Assembly (NCBI GenBank): GCA_021775005.1
Contig: JAJFIK010000085.1
Location: forward strand, 1-55,278
Length of the DNA: 55,278 nt
Direction: 5' to 3'
From: Rhodospirillales bacterium
GTDB lineage: Bacteria > Pseudomonadota > Alphaproteobacteria > JAJFIK01
Shown: piece by piece, positions 15,738 through 24,980 of the stretch
How the letters are laid out: every line of letters starts with the position of its first letter
Numbering within the stretch: position 1 is the first letter of the stretch
The notes under the pieces: model-generated
The model's input: the letters and a program-made list of their open reading frames with translations, nothing else
Database searches by the model: none
What the model was told of the DNA's origin: nothing
Translations under genes and position numbers: made by a program

Positions 15738-18700
15738 TTCGATGGCGCTCCGGCTTCACCGTGCTCATGCTGATGGGCTTCGCCGTTTGGGGTCCAACAG
15801 CTTCCGCGTGGGATACTAAGGAAACCGCCTCGGAAGCATCCAAATGGCGCTCCATTTACCTTTGTGCCACGTCAAGTTCCACAAATCGTATGTCGCTTTG
15901 TGGCGGCAATGAACATGAGCGTTTGGCAGATCGCGCTTTGGGCATGGTCATCTCCGGCAGCAATCCCTATTCCATCGCGGCGGGATCAGATCTTCATGTG
16001 ATCGATCTCAACGCGAGCTACTTCCGCTATGATTTCTTTGGCCCGCCGGACGAAGACAACCCGGTAATGTATGAACGCCAACCGGGCACCTGGGCGGGTC
16101 CGCTTGAAGAACGCACGCTGCCCAATCCACCGCATTTCTCGGGCGTCGCGGATTTCACATATACAATTTACGATTGGATCAACAAAAACCGTCTTTGCCC
16201 GGCCATAAGCAGTGGCGAGTTGGCCCATTGCCATAACTACTCTATCTGGATGGGCGCAGGTTTTAACTCATCTCACTTCGGCTCGCAGGCGAGCGCATCC
16301 TATTTGCAGCTCCATCGAACGGCATTATCGCTAGCGGGCGATGCGCGCGATTTACGCGAGGCAATCAACGGCGAGGGCGACGCAACTCGCCTTGCCCATG
16401 AAGATGCAATCCGCGAAGCAGAACGCATGGCGCTGGCCTATGAAGCTGCGGCGCAGCACTTTTTGCAGGATCGTTGGTCTACGGGGCACATGTGGGAGCG
16501 ATGGAATTCACCGGACCATGCCAGCAATCCCTATCGAAATGACATCGGCCAGGCAGCGGTGATCGGTGCCATCACTGGTATTATTCACGGCTCTGAGGCC
16601 GTACTGGGCCAGCCGCTTCATTTGTCTTCCCCGCGCCCCACCATCGGGCTTTTGGGTCGCGACGGGGTTTCGCCGGCAAGATGGGCCCGCGCGAGTGGTG
16701 GAGAGCTTTACACCGGGGTTGGTGACTATCGCGCCAATGACATGTTCCGCGGTCGCGTTGGCGCGGAATACTCCCTTTATGCCAGCACAGATTGGCCCCT
16801 AAACGTCACCTCCCAGCGTACGATGATGATGCGCTGTCTGGCGGGTGGTTTCCGGGAAGTCATTTCTGCGTTTGGAACCGACCCGAATTCTGGTGGCTAT
16901 GGCATTGAAGGGGTGCAGCTTAGCGGCGCGGGTTCAGGCGGCGTGCCTGGAAGCTGTTTTGATAGTTGGGCCACCAACCGGTCCATTCAAATCGCCTGGG
17001 GCCCGTTAGCGATCTCCGACGACTTCACCGGCACGATCATCCCGCTATTTGTGCGCATGATGCTGCCTACACAGGCGCGAATTGATTCATCTGAAGTCGA
17101 TACAAATACTTTGGCAAACTTGGGTGAGTTACTGGCATCTTACTATGGGGCCAACATTTCCCTGACCGTTGATCGCACCGCGCTCACACGGATATCGTCC
17201 AGCATCTCCTGGCAAGGGACATTCCATGGTGATGATACGGATTTGGCGCGAGGCGGTCTTGGGCCCTTTGGCCGCGCGCTCACCGGAAACGGGTATAGCG
17301 CCCCTGACTATCTTGAGCCCGCAAATATCAGCTCCCTGCCCGATTCTGACCCACGCGGTCGCGACACCAATACGATCTTCGGGTTCTTTAATCGCGCGCA
17401 CGCGGGCGAATACTGCCAAGGGGCCCAGCGCCGCCTTGAGGAGCTTCGACTTGAAATTCGCATTGCCGAAACGCCAGAGGAAAGAGATCGATATCGCGGT
17501 GTGTGTCAGGTGTTGGCCCAGCGTATTTTCTCAGAAACGCGGCCAAACTATGAAGGGCGCATGAGGTCGTTTCAGGTGGCATCTAGCATATCTGCCGGGG
17601 CCACCAATGTGTCGCAAGCGCGCCCGCTTTGTTATGTTCAGCCGCGCGGCGCGATAACCACGGGCCCGACCGACGATACGCTGCCGTTCTATCTTCACCA
17701 GGGTTATGTGCCGTTCAACACCAGCTCTGAACAACCGAACCTGAGCGCTTGGTCTGACACCTTCAACAGCTGGGGGTATGCGCAGCAATCGGTCGCCAAT
17801 TGGTGTGATCAAACGCCTGTCATCAACACCATGGAAGAACCGGAACACGCGACCGCGGACGTAGTCGCTGTCGTGCGTGAAGCTGAAGCGCGGATAGAGC
17901 TTTATGGCCTTAATTTTGGTGCCGGGCGGGGCCGCGTTCTTGTGGGCCGGTCATGGGATAACGCCGTCGTCGTTGAAGACGTGATCCGCTGGTATGATGA
18001 CCGCATCACGTTTGCTCTTGGCGACCAATTCGATGATGTGTCGTTCCTTGAAGACAAGGCATATATTTTCATTGAGAAGGAGCCAGGTGATGACGGGTCG
18101 GAGCGCCCGGGTTATCGCAGCGTGGGGCGATTTGTGCTTTTAAGCGAAGTCCCGCGCCCGCAAATCACATCCATGCGTATTTCGCGGGGGGATGAGGTTT
18201 TCTACGCCTACCGTCCGCCAGCTGAAGACGTTGATGTCGGCCCCTTTGGCTTTGGCGAAGAGGAAGACATTGATGACGACGATGAGGATCGTTTCCGCCC
18301 CATTTCGCCCGGTGAAGTGACCATCGATATTCAGTTCAATATGGATATTGATCGCGGCGCTGAAGGCACGTCTGTACAACTGGGCAACCAGGAGGTCGAC
18401 GGCGAATTTCGCAATCGGCGGCGCTGGCGCGGCACGGTTGATATCGACGACACAACGATTTACCAGTCCTTGCGCGGGGTGCAGGACGTTGTTGTGAACG
18501 TCAAAGCCGACGACGGGGAATGGATTGATGGCGAGCCCGCCACGCCCGGTGCCCAGCCTGATCGATCCAACAAGGTTGTTGTCGATGTCATTCCTGTGAT
18601 TGTGGAGCGTATTCAAGTTCGTGGCGGCGGTCGCATGCTCTATGACGCTGAATGGACCGGCGGCCCCGATTTGGATGAAGCGCCCAGTCTGCTGACCACG

Positions 18701-19969
18701 GCATTTGATGACCCTGAGCGGATGCTGCGGGTCTCTACCGCTCGGGCGGCACCAGCAGACGGGGAGGGGCGCTTGCGGTTTGAACTATCCGTGCCCGTTG
18801 ATGATGCGCCCGTTGTAACTGTGGGCGGCGTCGCTGTGGAGCTAACCGGACGCGACGAGCGCTGGCAGGGCACTTTTGATTTTGAACAGGCCGCAAACGG
18901 TGCCGTTGATGGGGACCTGCCGATCCACATTTCCGCAATTGATCAGGCGCTGAAGGGCCTGGATGCTGACCCGCAATCCGTCGCGCAAATGTTTCCCGTC
19001 CATTTGATAAACGGTTCGAATATCTGGGCGCGGTATGAGGCCAATCGCGGCGCTGAGAATAGCTCAGAAAGAGGCGGCACCGACACCTGGCACCGTATTG
19101 GCGAACCGCCCGCATTGTCTATGGTCATTGTGCTCGATGCGTCGGGCAGCATGGGTGAGCAAGGGCGCATCGAGAATGCACGGGCGGGCATTCAGCAAAC
19201 CTTGAGTGGCCTGCCTGCGGATCAGCGCATCGAGCTTGGTGCTATTGTGTTTTATAACTGCAATAATATTGAAACGATCCCCTTCACCCGTGATGTGGAG
19301 GCGATACGCAATCGCCTGATCGCTGTCGTCCCTTCAGGAGGAACGCCGCTTGCGGGGGCCTATCTGAGCGCAAGGCGGCTGCTGGCATCGGCGGCTAATC
19401 CCGGTGCATTGGAGTGGCGCTATGTGACGTTCTCTGACGGGGCAGAGACGTGCGATGGCAATGCGGCGGGGGCGGCGCAGGAACTTGAGCAACTATTGCG
19501 GGATCACCGCAATGTGGTCCGCGGTGAAGAGCCCGAAGAGGAGCCGCCAGTGCGGCGTGCGCCGTTGCCGGTTGTGGCCTGCACACCAGCGTCCTGGCGC
19601 GCCTATACGGTGGAAATCGATGACAATGGCTCTGGGTTTGACGACATCCGCTTGATCAACCATTGGTTCATTGAGCGGGTGCTGCCCGATGGGCGCTGTT
19701 TCAATCGCTTGGAATCAAAGACCTACAATGTCTATTACGGCTCGTCGCGAAACCGCCGCGGCGGCGGGGCGCGATCTGGCTGGGGCATCAATTCGCGTGC
19801 CAGCGACGAGGCTGTGGAATTTGGTACCTCGCGCAATGGGGCCGCCGATCTTGATCGCGTGCGCGGCATTGCGCAGACGGCGCGCGGGCAATCAGTATCG
19901 CTGCAAGACGCGCGCGGACAAATTGCGACAGCGGTGGCCGCCGCCCTTCTTGAGCAGGAGGGTTCATGA
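15734..19969 (+). CDS. Large exported protein: Zn-PLC/P1-nuclease-like domain plus IPT-like and vWA domains
   Basis: A 1411-residue exported protein. Signal peptide 1-25 ends in ASA, so the mature chain would begin with Trp26, as in zinc phospholipase C and P1 nuclease, where that Trp binds zinc. Candidate ligands follow: His61 (NEHERLADRAL), His134 (PPHFSG), and the motif His242-x3-Asp246-x5-His252 (HFLQDRWSTGH), which has the exact spacing of those enzymes. The distal His-Glu pair is unclear (His285/Glu288). Residues about 705-760 resemble an IPT/TIG fold (YGLNFGAGRGRVLVG) and later parts look Ig-like. A von Willebrand A domain begins near 1127 with a MIDAS DASGS at about 1134, then a Thr in GGTPLAG and FSDG. 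Substrate and role are unknown. Confidence 0.8.
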   Translation: MIRWRSGFTVLMLMGFAVWGPTASAWDTKETASEASKWRSIYLCATSSSTNRMSLCGGNEHERLADRALGMVISGSNPYSIAAGSDLHVIDLNASYFRYDFFGPPDEDNPVMYERQPGTWAGPLEERTLPNPPHFSGVADFTYTIYDWINKNRLCPAISSGELAHCHNYSIWMGAGFNSSHFGSQASASYLQLHRTALSLAGDARDLREAINGEGDATRLAHEDAIREAERMALAYEAAAQHFLQDRWSTGHMWERWNSPDHASNPYRNDIGQAAVIGAITGIIHGSEAVLGQPLHLSSPRPTIGLLGRDGVSPARWARASGGELYTGVGDYRANDMFRGRVGAEYSLYASTDWPLNVTSQRTMMMRCLAGGFREVISAFGTDPNSGGYGIEGVQLSGAGSGGVPGSCFDSWATNRSIQIAWGPLAISDDFTGTIIPLFVRMMLPTQARIDSSEVDTNTLANLGELLASYYGANISLTVDRTALTRISSSISWQGTFHGDDTDLARGGLGPFGRALTGNGYSAPDYLEPANISSLPDSDPRGRDTNTIFGFFNRAHAGEYCQGAQRRLEELRLEIRIAETPEERDRYRGVCQVLAQRIFSETRPNYEGRMRSFQVASSISAGATNVSQARPLCYVQPRGAITTGPTDDTLPFYLHQGYVPFNTSSEQPNLSAWSDTFNSWGYAQQSVANWCDQTPVINTMEEPEHATADVVAVVREAEARIELYGLNFGAGRGRVLVGRSWDNAVVVEDVIRWYDDRITFALGDQFDDVSFLEDKAYIFIEKEPGDDGSERPGYRSVGRFVLLSEVPRPQITSMRISRGDEVFYAYRPPAEDVDVGPFGFGEEEDIDDDDEDRFRPISPGEVTIDIQFNMDIDRGAEGTSVQLGNQEVDGEFRNRRRWRGTVDIDDTTIYQSLRGVQDVVVNVKADDGEWIDGEPATPGAQPDRSNKVVVDVIPVIVERIQVRGGGRMLYDAEWTGGPDLDEAPSLLTTAFDDPERMLRVSTARAAPADGEGRLRFELSVPVDDAPVVTVGGVAVELTGRDERWQGTFDFEQAANGAVDGDLPIHISAIDQALKGLDADPQSVAQMFPVHLINGSNIWARYEANRGAENSSERGGTDTWHRIGEPPALSMVIVLDASGSMGEQGRIENARAGIQQTLSGLPADQRIELGAIVFYNCNNIETIPFTRDVEAIRNRLIAVVPSGGTPLAGAYLSARRLLASAANPGALEWRYVTFSDGAETCDGNAAGAAQELEQLLRDHRNVVRGEEPEEEPPVRRAPLPVVACTPASWRAYTVEIDDNGSGFDDIRLINHWFIERVLPDGRCFNRLESKTYNVYYGSSRNRRGGGARSGWGINSRASDEAVEFGTSRNGAADLDRVRGIAQTARGQSVSLQDARGQIATAVAAALLEQEGS

Positions 19970-21000
19970 TGCGGTTAATGCTTATACTTATACTGCTTCT
20001 TGCCTTTCCCGTTGCAGCCCAGGCGCAAGGCCGTGTTCTGACCATCGACGTGGACACCATTGAGGATGTCACCCTTGGCGACGAAGGCCGCCGTGTCGTG
20101 CGCTTTCGCACCGAACACACCGGCCGCTTGCGCGCGGATTTGTTCTCCCATGCCGATAGCACCGGGGTCATCAGTTTTACCTTCCAAGAGGCCGGAGGCA
20201 GCGACGACGAAAAGGATGCCCTGCCTGCAGTCGTAGGGCCAGGCAGATATGAAGCCATCATCCAAGCGGTCAACCCGGGGGCTGCAACAATTCAGGTTCG
20301 GATCTGGCTTGATATTCCGCTCGATGAATTTGAAACAAACGACAGTCGCGAAACCGCGCGCCGTATTGATATTCCATTTGACGGGGTCATTAGCCTAAGC
20401 GGCACAGATCGCGATTGGTTCCGCGTTGACACTGCGTCGGGCGGTGTCCTCGGCATTCAACTCTATACTGGTGGGGCGTCTACGACCGCGCGGATCGCGG
20501 TCTATGATCACGCCGGCACAGAAGTCTTTTTGTCTGACGATAATCCATGGGGCACCACGGGTATGCGCTATGTGCGCTCGACGGGTCGGGCAATGTACAT
20601 TCTGGTGTGGGATCAGACCGAATGGGGTGACACAGACGCCGCAAACTATAAGACGCTTAATGTGCGTCAATACCGCCCCGAAGGAACGCCTGCCTCCGAC
20701 AATGCATTGGTGACCTTGAGCGTTGAAGGCGATTCTACGGCTTCGTTTCAGCTTGATCTGATTGGCGACGCGATCGGTGTGAACACCGTTGCAGCGAATG
20801 AGGCCGATGCCGTTGCCCGCGAATTGCGTACGGCCATTGAAGGTCAAAACAACTCGATTTGGCGCTCGGTGCTGGCATTGCTTGTGTTGATCGTGCTGGG
20901 CGTTGGCGGTTTTTTTGGCCGGCGCTATTGGCAGCAGCGATCTGGCAAGGCACCTGAATCGTCTCCCACGCCGCCTCCAACTAGCGAAAGCGACACCTAG
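19966..21000 (+). CDS. PPC-domain protein with C-terminal membrane anchor
   Basis: A 344-residue exported protein: signal peptide (to about residue 21, AQAQG), an N-terminal beta domain, a bacterial pre-peptidase C-terminal (PPC)-type domain (FETNDSRETARRI, then GTDRDWFRVDT and RYVRSTGRAMYILVW), a linker, and one membrane helix near 292-312 (SVLALLVLIVLGVGGFFG), followed by a short basic, Pro/Ser-rich cytosolic tail. The start overlaps the previous stop by four bases, with AGGAGG just upstream; a second ATG follows directly. PPC domains usually bind or present protein partners, so this may dock the large vWA protein at the membrane. Its stop TAG is shared with the convergent gene in a CTAG palindrome. 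Confidence 0.78.
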   Translation: MMRLMLILILLLAFPVAAQAQGRVLTIDVDTIEDVTLGDEGRRVVRFRTEHTGRLRADLFSHADSTGVISFTFQEAGGSDDEKDALPAVVGPGRYEAIIQAVNPGAATIQVRIWLDIPLDEFETNDSRETARRIDIPFDGVISLSGTDRDWFRVDTASGGVLGIQLYTGGASTTARIAVYDHAGTEVFLSDDNPWGTTGMRYVRSTGRAMYILVWDQTEWGDTDAANYKTLNVRQYRPEGTPASDNALVTLSVEGDSTASFQLDLIGDAIGVNTVAANEADAVARELRTAIEGQNNSIWRSVLALLVLIVLGVGGFFGRRYWQQRSGKAPESSPTPPPTSESDT

Positions 21001-21773
21001 CTAAATAGTGGAAAGCGCTGAACTGCCCAGAAAAGCGCAACGGCGGCGATACCAATTGAAACGGGGATGGCAATCCGCTGGCGGTACCACGGCTTGTTGT
21101 AGAACCAATGGACCAGCGCCCAGGCCGCCAATATCACCGTTAGTTGGCCAAATTCTACGCCCACGTTGAACGTCACCAAGCCGGTAATAAACTGCCCCTG
21201 CGGCATACCGATACTTTGCAGCACGCCAGCAAACCCAAGCCCATGCAAGAGCCCAAATCCAAAAACGACAAAGGGTCGCCATGGCGTCAATCGATCAAAG
21301 AACATGTTTTCAATGGCAACGAAGGCGATGGACGCAGCGATAAGAAACTCAACCCAAATTGTCGGCACAGCGATGAGCCCCAGAACGGCAAGGGCCAGTG
21401 TCACGGAGTGAGCGACGGTGAAGGTCGTTACTTGCAGAAGAAGCGGTCGCAGCCTTGTGCTCGCGAAGAAAAGCCCCAGCACAAACAAAATGTGGTCAAG
21501 GCCTTTGGGAAGGATATGCACATAGCCAAGCCCCAGATATTGCCATGCCGCTTCAAACAGGGTCGGCGGCTCAGCAGCTGCCCGCGCCGCTTCAATTTCC
21601 TCCGGCGTCTGCTGATCGGCATCGTCTGACGGTCGAGGGCGTCCGTATTGCTCTTGAAGCTGTTGGATAAGCTCGTCTTCGGATGGGTGCGCGGACGTGT
21701 CACGTAAGGGGACGATGACAAGCAACGCCAAAACCACGCAGAAAATCGCCCAAAACTTTGTACTTGTCTGCAA
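20997..21773 (-). CDS. HupE/UreJ-family membrane protein
   Basis: A protein of about 258 residues with an N-terminal hydrophobic export segment, a Glu/Gln-rich extracytoplasmic stretch (30-75) and about six membrane helices. The HupE/UreJ_2 hallmark GYVHILPKGLDHILFVLGLF is clear, as are FTVAHSVTLALA, GLLHGLGFAG and NVGVEFGQL. Family members are linked to nickel or other metal permeation; this longer form with an extracytoplasmic domain is common in genomes without urease or hydrogenase, and its substrate is unknown. No ATG start is available: TTG at 21773 with GGAG six bases upstream is best, TTG at 21785 is the alternative. Confidence 0.85.
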   Translation of the reverse strand: MQTSTKFWAIFCVVLALLVIVPLRDTSAHPSEDELIQQLQEQYGRPRPSDDADQQTPEEIEAARAAAEPPTLFEAAWQYLGLGYVHILPKGLDHILFVLGLFFASTRLRPLLLQVTTFTVAHSVTLALAVLGLIAVPTIWVEFLIAASIAFVAIENMFFDRLTPWRPFVVFGFGLLHGLGFAGVLQSIGMPQGQFITGLVTFNVGVEFGQLTVILAAWALVHWFYNKPWYRQRIAIPVSIGIAAVALFWAVQRFPLFS

Positions 21774-21891
21774 TTGGAGCTCCAAAAAGCTGCTTTGAAG
21801 GGGTCATATTGCTTGTAGATCAGGGGGGGTCAACCGATATGAATAAGGCTAACCTACTAGTGATCAAGTTTGATTACCCGCCAGAGAGCCA

Positions 21892-22608
21892 ATGACTGAA
21901 TCGCGCGACATCTGCTTTCGAACTCGCGACCTGACCAAGGTCTATCAAACCGGCGAGACCGAGGTCTTCGCCCTGCGCGGGGTCTCCATCGATATTTATG
22001 ACCAAGAGATGATGGTGCTGTTGGGCCCGTCTGGCAGCGGGAAGTCAACACTTCTCAACATTTTGGGCGGGCTGGATCACGCCTCCAGTGGTGAGGTGTG
22101 GTTTCATGGCGATGTGCTAACCGCATCAGACGACACCACGCTAACCCAGTTCCGCCGCGACCATGTGGGCTTCATATTTCAGTTTTACAATCTGATCCCC
22201 AGCCTGACCGCGCGAGAAAACGTCGCTTTGGTGACGGAGATCGCGCGGGACCCTATGAGCGCGGAAGAGGCCCTGGCACTCGTGGGGCTTGAAGACCGCA
22301 TGGATCATTTCCCCTCGCAGCTTTCGGGAGGACAGCAACAGCGCGTCGCCGTGGCGCGCGCCGTGGCCAAACGCCCGGGCGTGCTTTTGTGTGATGAGCC
22401 CACTGGCGCCTTGGACAGTTCCACCGGGGTGCAAGTGCTTGAGGCCCTTGAGCAAGTCAACAAAGAGCTCGGCACGACAACAATTGTGATCACCCACAAC
22501 GCAGGCATTTCCGACATGTCAGACCGGGTCGTCTATCTCGCCGACGGGCAGGTTTCGCATATTGAGGAACACGCGACGCGCAAACCAGCGAAGGAGCTGA
22601 GCTGGTAG
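21892..22608 (+). CDS. ABC transporter ATP-binding protein (MacB/LolD type)
   Basis: A 238-residue ATPase for the downstream FtsX-like permease. Walker A is [11 protein letters not shown] (about 44-54), the Q-loop is in [16 protein letters not shown], the signature LSGGQQQR is near 140, Walker B is [12 protein letters not shown], and the H-loop is IVITHN. The DEPTGALD and the NLIP segments place it in the MacB/LolD/DevA group, which powers mechanotransmission rather than transport through the permease. It is the first gene of a three-gene operon; the permease start is two bases after its stop. Confidence 0.93.
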   Translation: MTESRDICFRTRDLTKVYQTGETEVFALRGVSIDIYDQEMMVLLGPSGSGKSTLLNILGGLDHASSGEVWFHGDVLTASDDTTLTQFRRDHVGFIFQFYNLIPSLTARENVALVTEIARDPMSAEEALALVGLEDRMDHFPSQLSGGQQQRVAVARAVAKRPGVLLCDEPTGALDSSTGVQVLEALEQVNKELGTTTIVITHNAGISDMSDRVVYLADGQVSHIEEHATRKPAKELSW

Positions 22609-22610
22609 CC

Positions 22611-24974
22611 ATGGCGATTCTCGATCGCAAATTGAGGCGAGATCTGTGGCGCATCAAAGGCCAGGTTCTGGCCATTGGATTCGTCATCGCCGCGGGGATC
22701 GCCATTTTAATTGTGATGCAAGGCTCGCTTACTTCGCTTCAAGAAACACGCAACGCTTACTATGATCGATACCGCTTTGCTGATGTCTTTGCCTCAGCAA
22801 GGCGGGCTCCAGAAAGCCTCGCAGCGCGCGTTGCAGCTATTCCAGGCGTCTCACGCGTAGATACCCGCATTGCGCAGGATGTCATTCTTGACATGCCGTC
22901 AATGATTGAACCGGCACGCGGGCGGATTCTTTCGCTGCCGGAGGGGCGCGAACCTAATCTCAATTGGATATCAAGGCGCCTCAATCGTGACTTTGAATTT
23001 GGCCGGCCTGATGAGGTTATTGTCAATGAAACCTTTGCCAACGCGCACGAGCTTTTCCCAGGTGATCAGATTGTTGCGAACATCAACGGTCGCCGCCGCA
23101 CGCTGACAATTATCGACGTGGCCATGTCGCCGGAGTTCATTTATGCCATCTCCCCTGGCGAGTTGGTACCGGATAAGCGACGGTTCGGTATTCTTTGGAT
23201 GGGCCGCCAATCGCTCGAGGCCGTCTTCGGACTTGACGGCGCTTTCAATCAAATATCCATGTCTCTCACGAGGGATGCGAACGAGCAATTTGTCATAGAC
23301 CAAACGGATGCTCTGCTTGCACCCTATGGCGGAATTGGCGCTTACGGTCGCTCTGATCACCAGTCAGATGCGTTTCTTGAGAGCGAGTTCATGCAACTCC
23401 AAACCATGTCGCAGATTCTGCCGCCCATTTTTATTCTTGTGGCGGCGTTTCTTTTGAACATTGTCATCAATCGTCTGATCGACACGGAGCGCGAACAAAT
23501 CGGTTTGATGAAAGCCTTCGGCTATCACGACTACTCGGTGGGATGGCACTATATGAAATTCGTCTTGGCCATTGCCGGGATTGGCGTCGTTTTGGGGTGG
23601 GCTCTTGGTTATCTTCTTGGCGGCATGATGACAGATCTTTATGGAACGTTTTTCAAATTCCCCTTCCTTCTCTATCAACCCAACCCAGCGACATTTGTTG
23701 TGTCAGGTGCTCTTTCACTGGGAGTTGCCGCGGGCGCGGCCTGGTTTGCTGTGCGTCGCGCGGTGCGGCTTGATCCGGCGGTTGCCATGACGCCGCCGTC
23801 CCCGCCAGTTTATCGCCGTAGCATCGCAGAGCGGTTTGGATTTGCCAAACATCTCGGCGCGCCTTCCCGCATGATCATGCGCAATTTGTCACGGTGGCCG
23901 ATACGTGCAGGCCTCACCAGTTTGGGGGTTTCGTTCTCGGTGGGCATGTTGATCATGTCGCTTTTCATGGTGGATTCAATTGACGAAATGCTGGACACAT
24001 TTTTCTTCAACACCCAGCGCCAGGATGTCACGCTTACTTTCACCAACCCAACTCACGACATTTCGCGAGAGGACGTGCAAAACATTCCTGGCGTCTTGCG
24101 GGCCGAGATGTTTCGCGCCGTTCCTGTTCGATTGCGCAATGGTGTGAATTCCGAGCGTGTCGGCATTATCGGTGTGGATGATGGAGCGGATCTAACCCGA
24201 CTTCTTGACGTTAATAATCGGGAAGTGACCCTGCCCCTCGATGGGTTGATGTTAACCGATCAACTGGCTGCGCAACTGTCAGTCCAAGTTGGTGACGTAA
24301 TTGATGTGGAAATTATGGAGGGCCGCCGCCCGCATTTGCGCATCCCAGTGAACGGGATCAGCCAGGAATATGTCGGCCTTTCTGCCTATATGAATCGCGA
24401 AGCTCTTGCCCGCGTGATGGAGGAGGCACCGTCGGCTTCGGGGGCTTATGTCAGAGTGGATGCCAATTCAATGGCACAATTTTTCCAAGAGGTGAAAAAG
24501 ACCCCGGCCCTCCAAGGCGTCACACTCCGCAGTGCAGCGTTGGAAGAGTTTAGAAGGATCATGGACGAAACAATGATCAGCGCCATCTCGTTCTATATAT
24601 TCTTTGCCTCGCTCATTGCAGTTGGCGTGATCTACAATAGCGCTCGCATTTCGCTTTCTGAGCGGGCGAGGGAGTTGGCGAGCATGCGTGTCCTTGGTTT
24701 TACCAAGTCTGAGGTCGCCGGGGTTTTGCTAGGTGAATTGGCAGTGATCACACTGGTCTCGCTGCCAATCGGCTGCCTGCTTGGGTATGGCATGGCGGCA
24801 AGTATTGTGGATCAATTCGGAACTGAACTGTTTCGTCTTCCGTTTGTCATTCAGCCGTCCACATTCGGGTGGGCGGTTCTCATAATCATTACGGCGAGTG
24901 TTGCCACCGGTGCTATTGTTGCGCGCCGGGTCAATAATCTTGATCTGGTCGCTGTTTTGAAAACAAGGGAATAG
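22611..24974 (+). CDS. ABC transporter permease with two FtsX domains
   Basis: A 787-residue inner-membrane permease. A first membrane helix (about 20-40) is followed by a periplasmic domain and three helices (about 265-380) forming one FtsX domain. The pattern then repeats: a helix near 435-450 (VSFSVGMLIMSLFMV), a second periplasmic domain and three helices at about 645-775. The short signature ERAREL-ASMRVLGFT is typical of FtsX permeases. The full-length double form works as a single chain or dimer with the upstream ATPase. The stop is six bases before the adaptor gene. Probable role: export of a lipid, peptide or other amphiphile from the periplasm. Confidence 0.9.
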   Translation: MAILDRKLRRDLWRIKGQVLAIGFVIAAGIAILIVMQGSLTSLQETRNAYYDRYRFADVFASARRAPESLAARVAAIPGVSRVDTRIAQDVILDMPSMIEPARGRILSLPEGREPNLNWISRRLNRDFEFGRPDEVIVNETFANAHELFPGDQIVANINGRRRTLTIIDVAMSPEFIYAISPGELVPDKRRFGILWMGRQSLEAVFGLDGAFNQISMSLTRDANEQFVIDQTDALLAPYGGIGAYGRSDHQSDAFLESEFMQLQTMSQILPPIFILVAAFLLNIVINRLIDTEREQIGLMKAFGYHDYSVGWHYMKFVLAIAGIGVVLGWALGYLLGGMMTDLYGTFFKFPFLLYQPNPATFVVSGALSLGVAAGAAWFAVRRAVRLDPAVAMTPPSPPVYRRSIAERFGFAKHLGAPSRMIMRNLSRWPIRAGLTSLGVSFSVGMLIMSLFMVDSIDEMLDTFFFNTQRQDVTLTFTNPTHDISREDVQNIPGVLRAEMFRAVPVRLRNGVNSERVGIIGVDDGADLTRLLDVNNREVTLPLDGLMLTDQLAAQLSVQVGDVIDVEIMEGRRPHLRIPVNGISQEYVGLSAYMNREALARVMEEAPSASGAYVRVDANSMAQFFQEVKKTPALQGVTLRSAALEEFRRIMDETMISAISFYIFFASLIAVGVIYNSARISLSERARELASMRVLGFTKSEVAGVLLGELAVITLVSLPIGCLLGYGMAASIVDQFGTELFRLPFVIQPSTFGWAVLIIITASVATGAIVARRVNNLDLVAVLKTRE

Positions 24975-24980
24975 AGAGCC

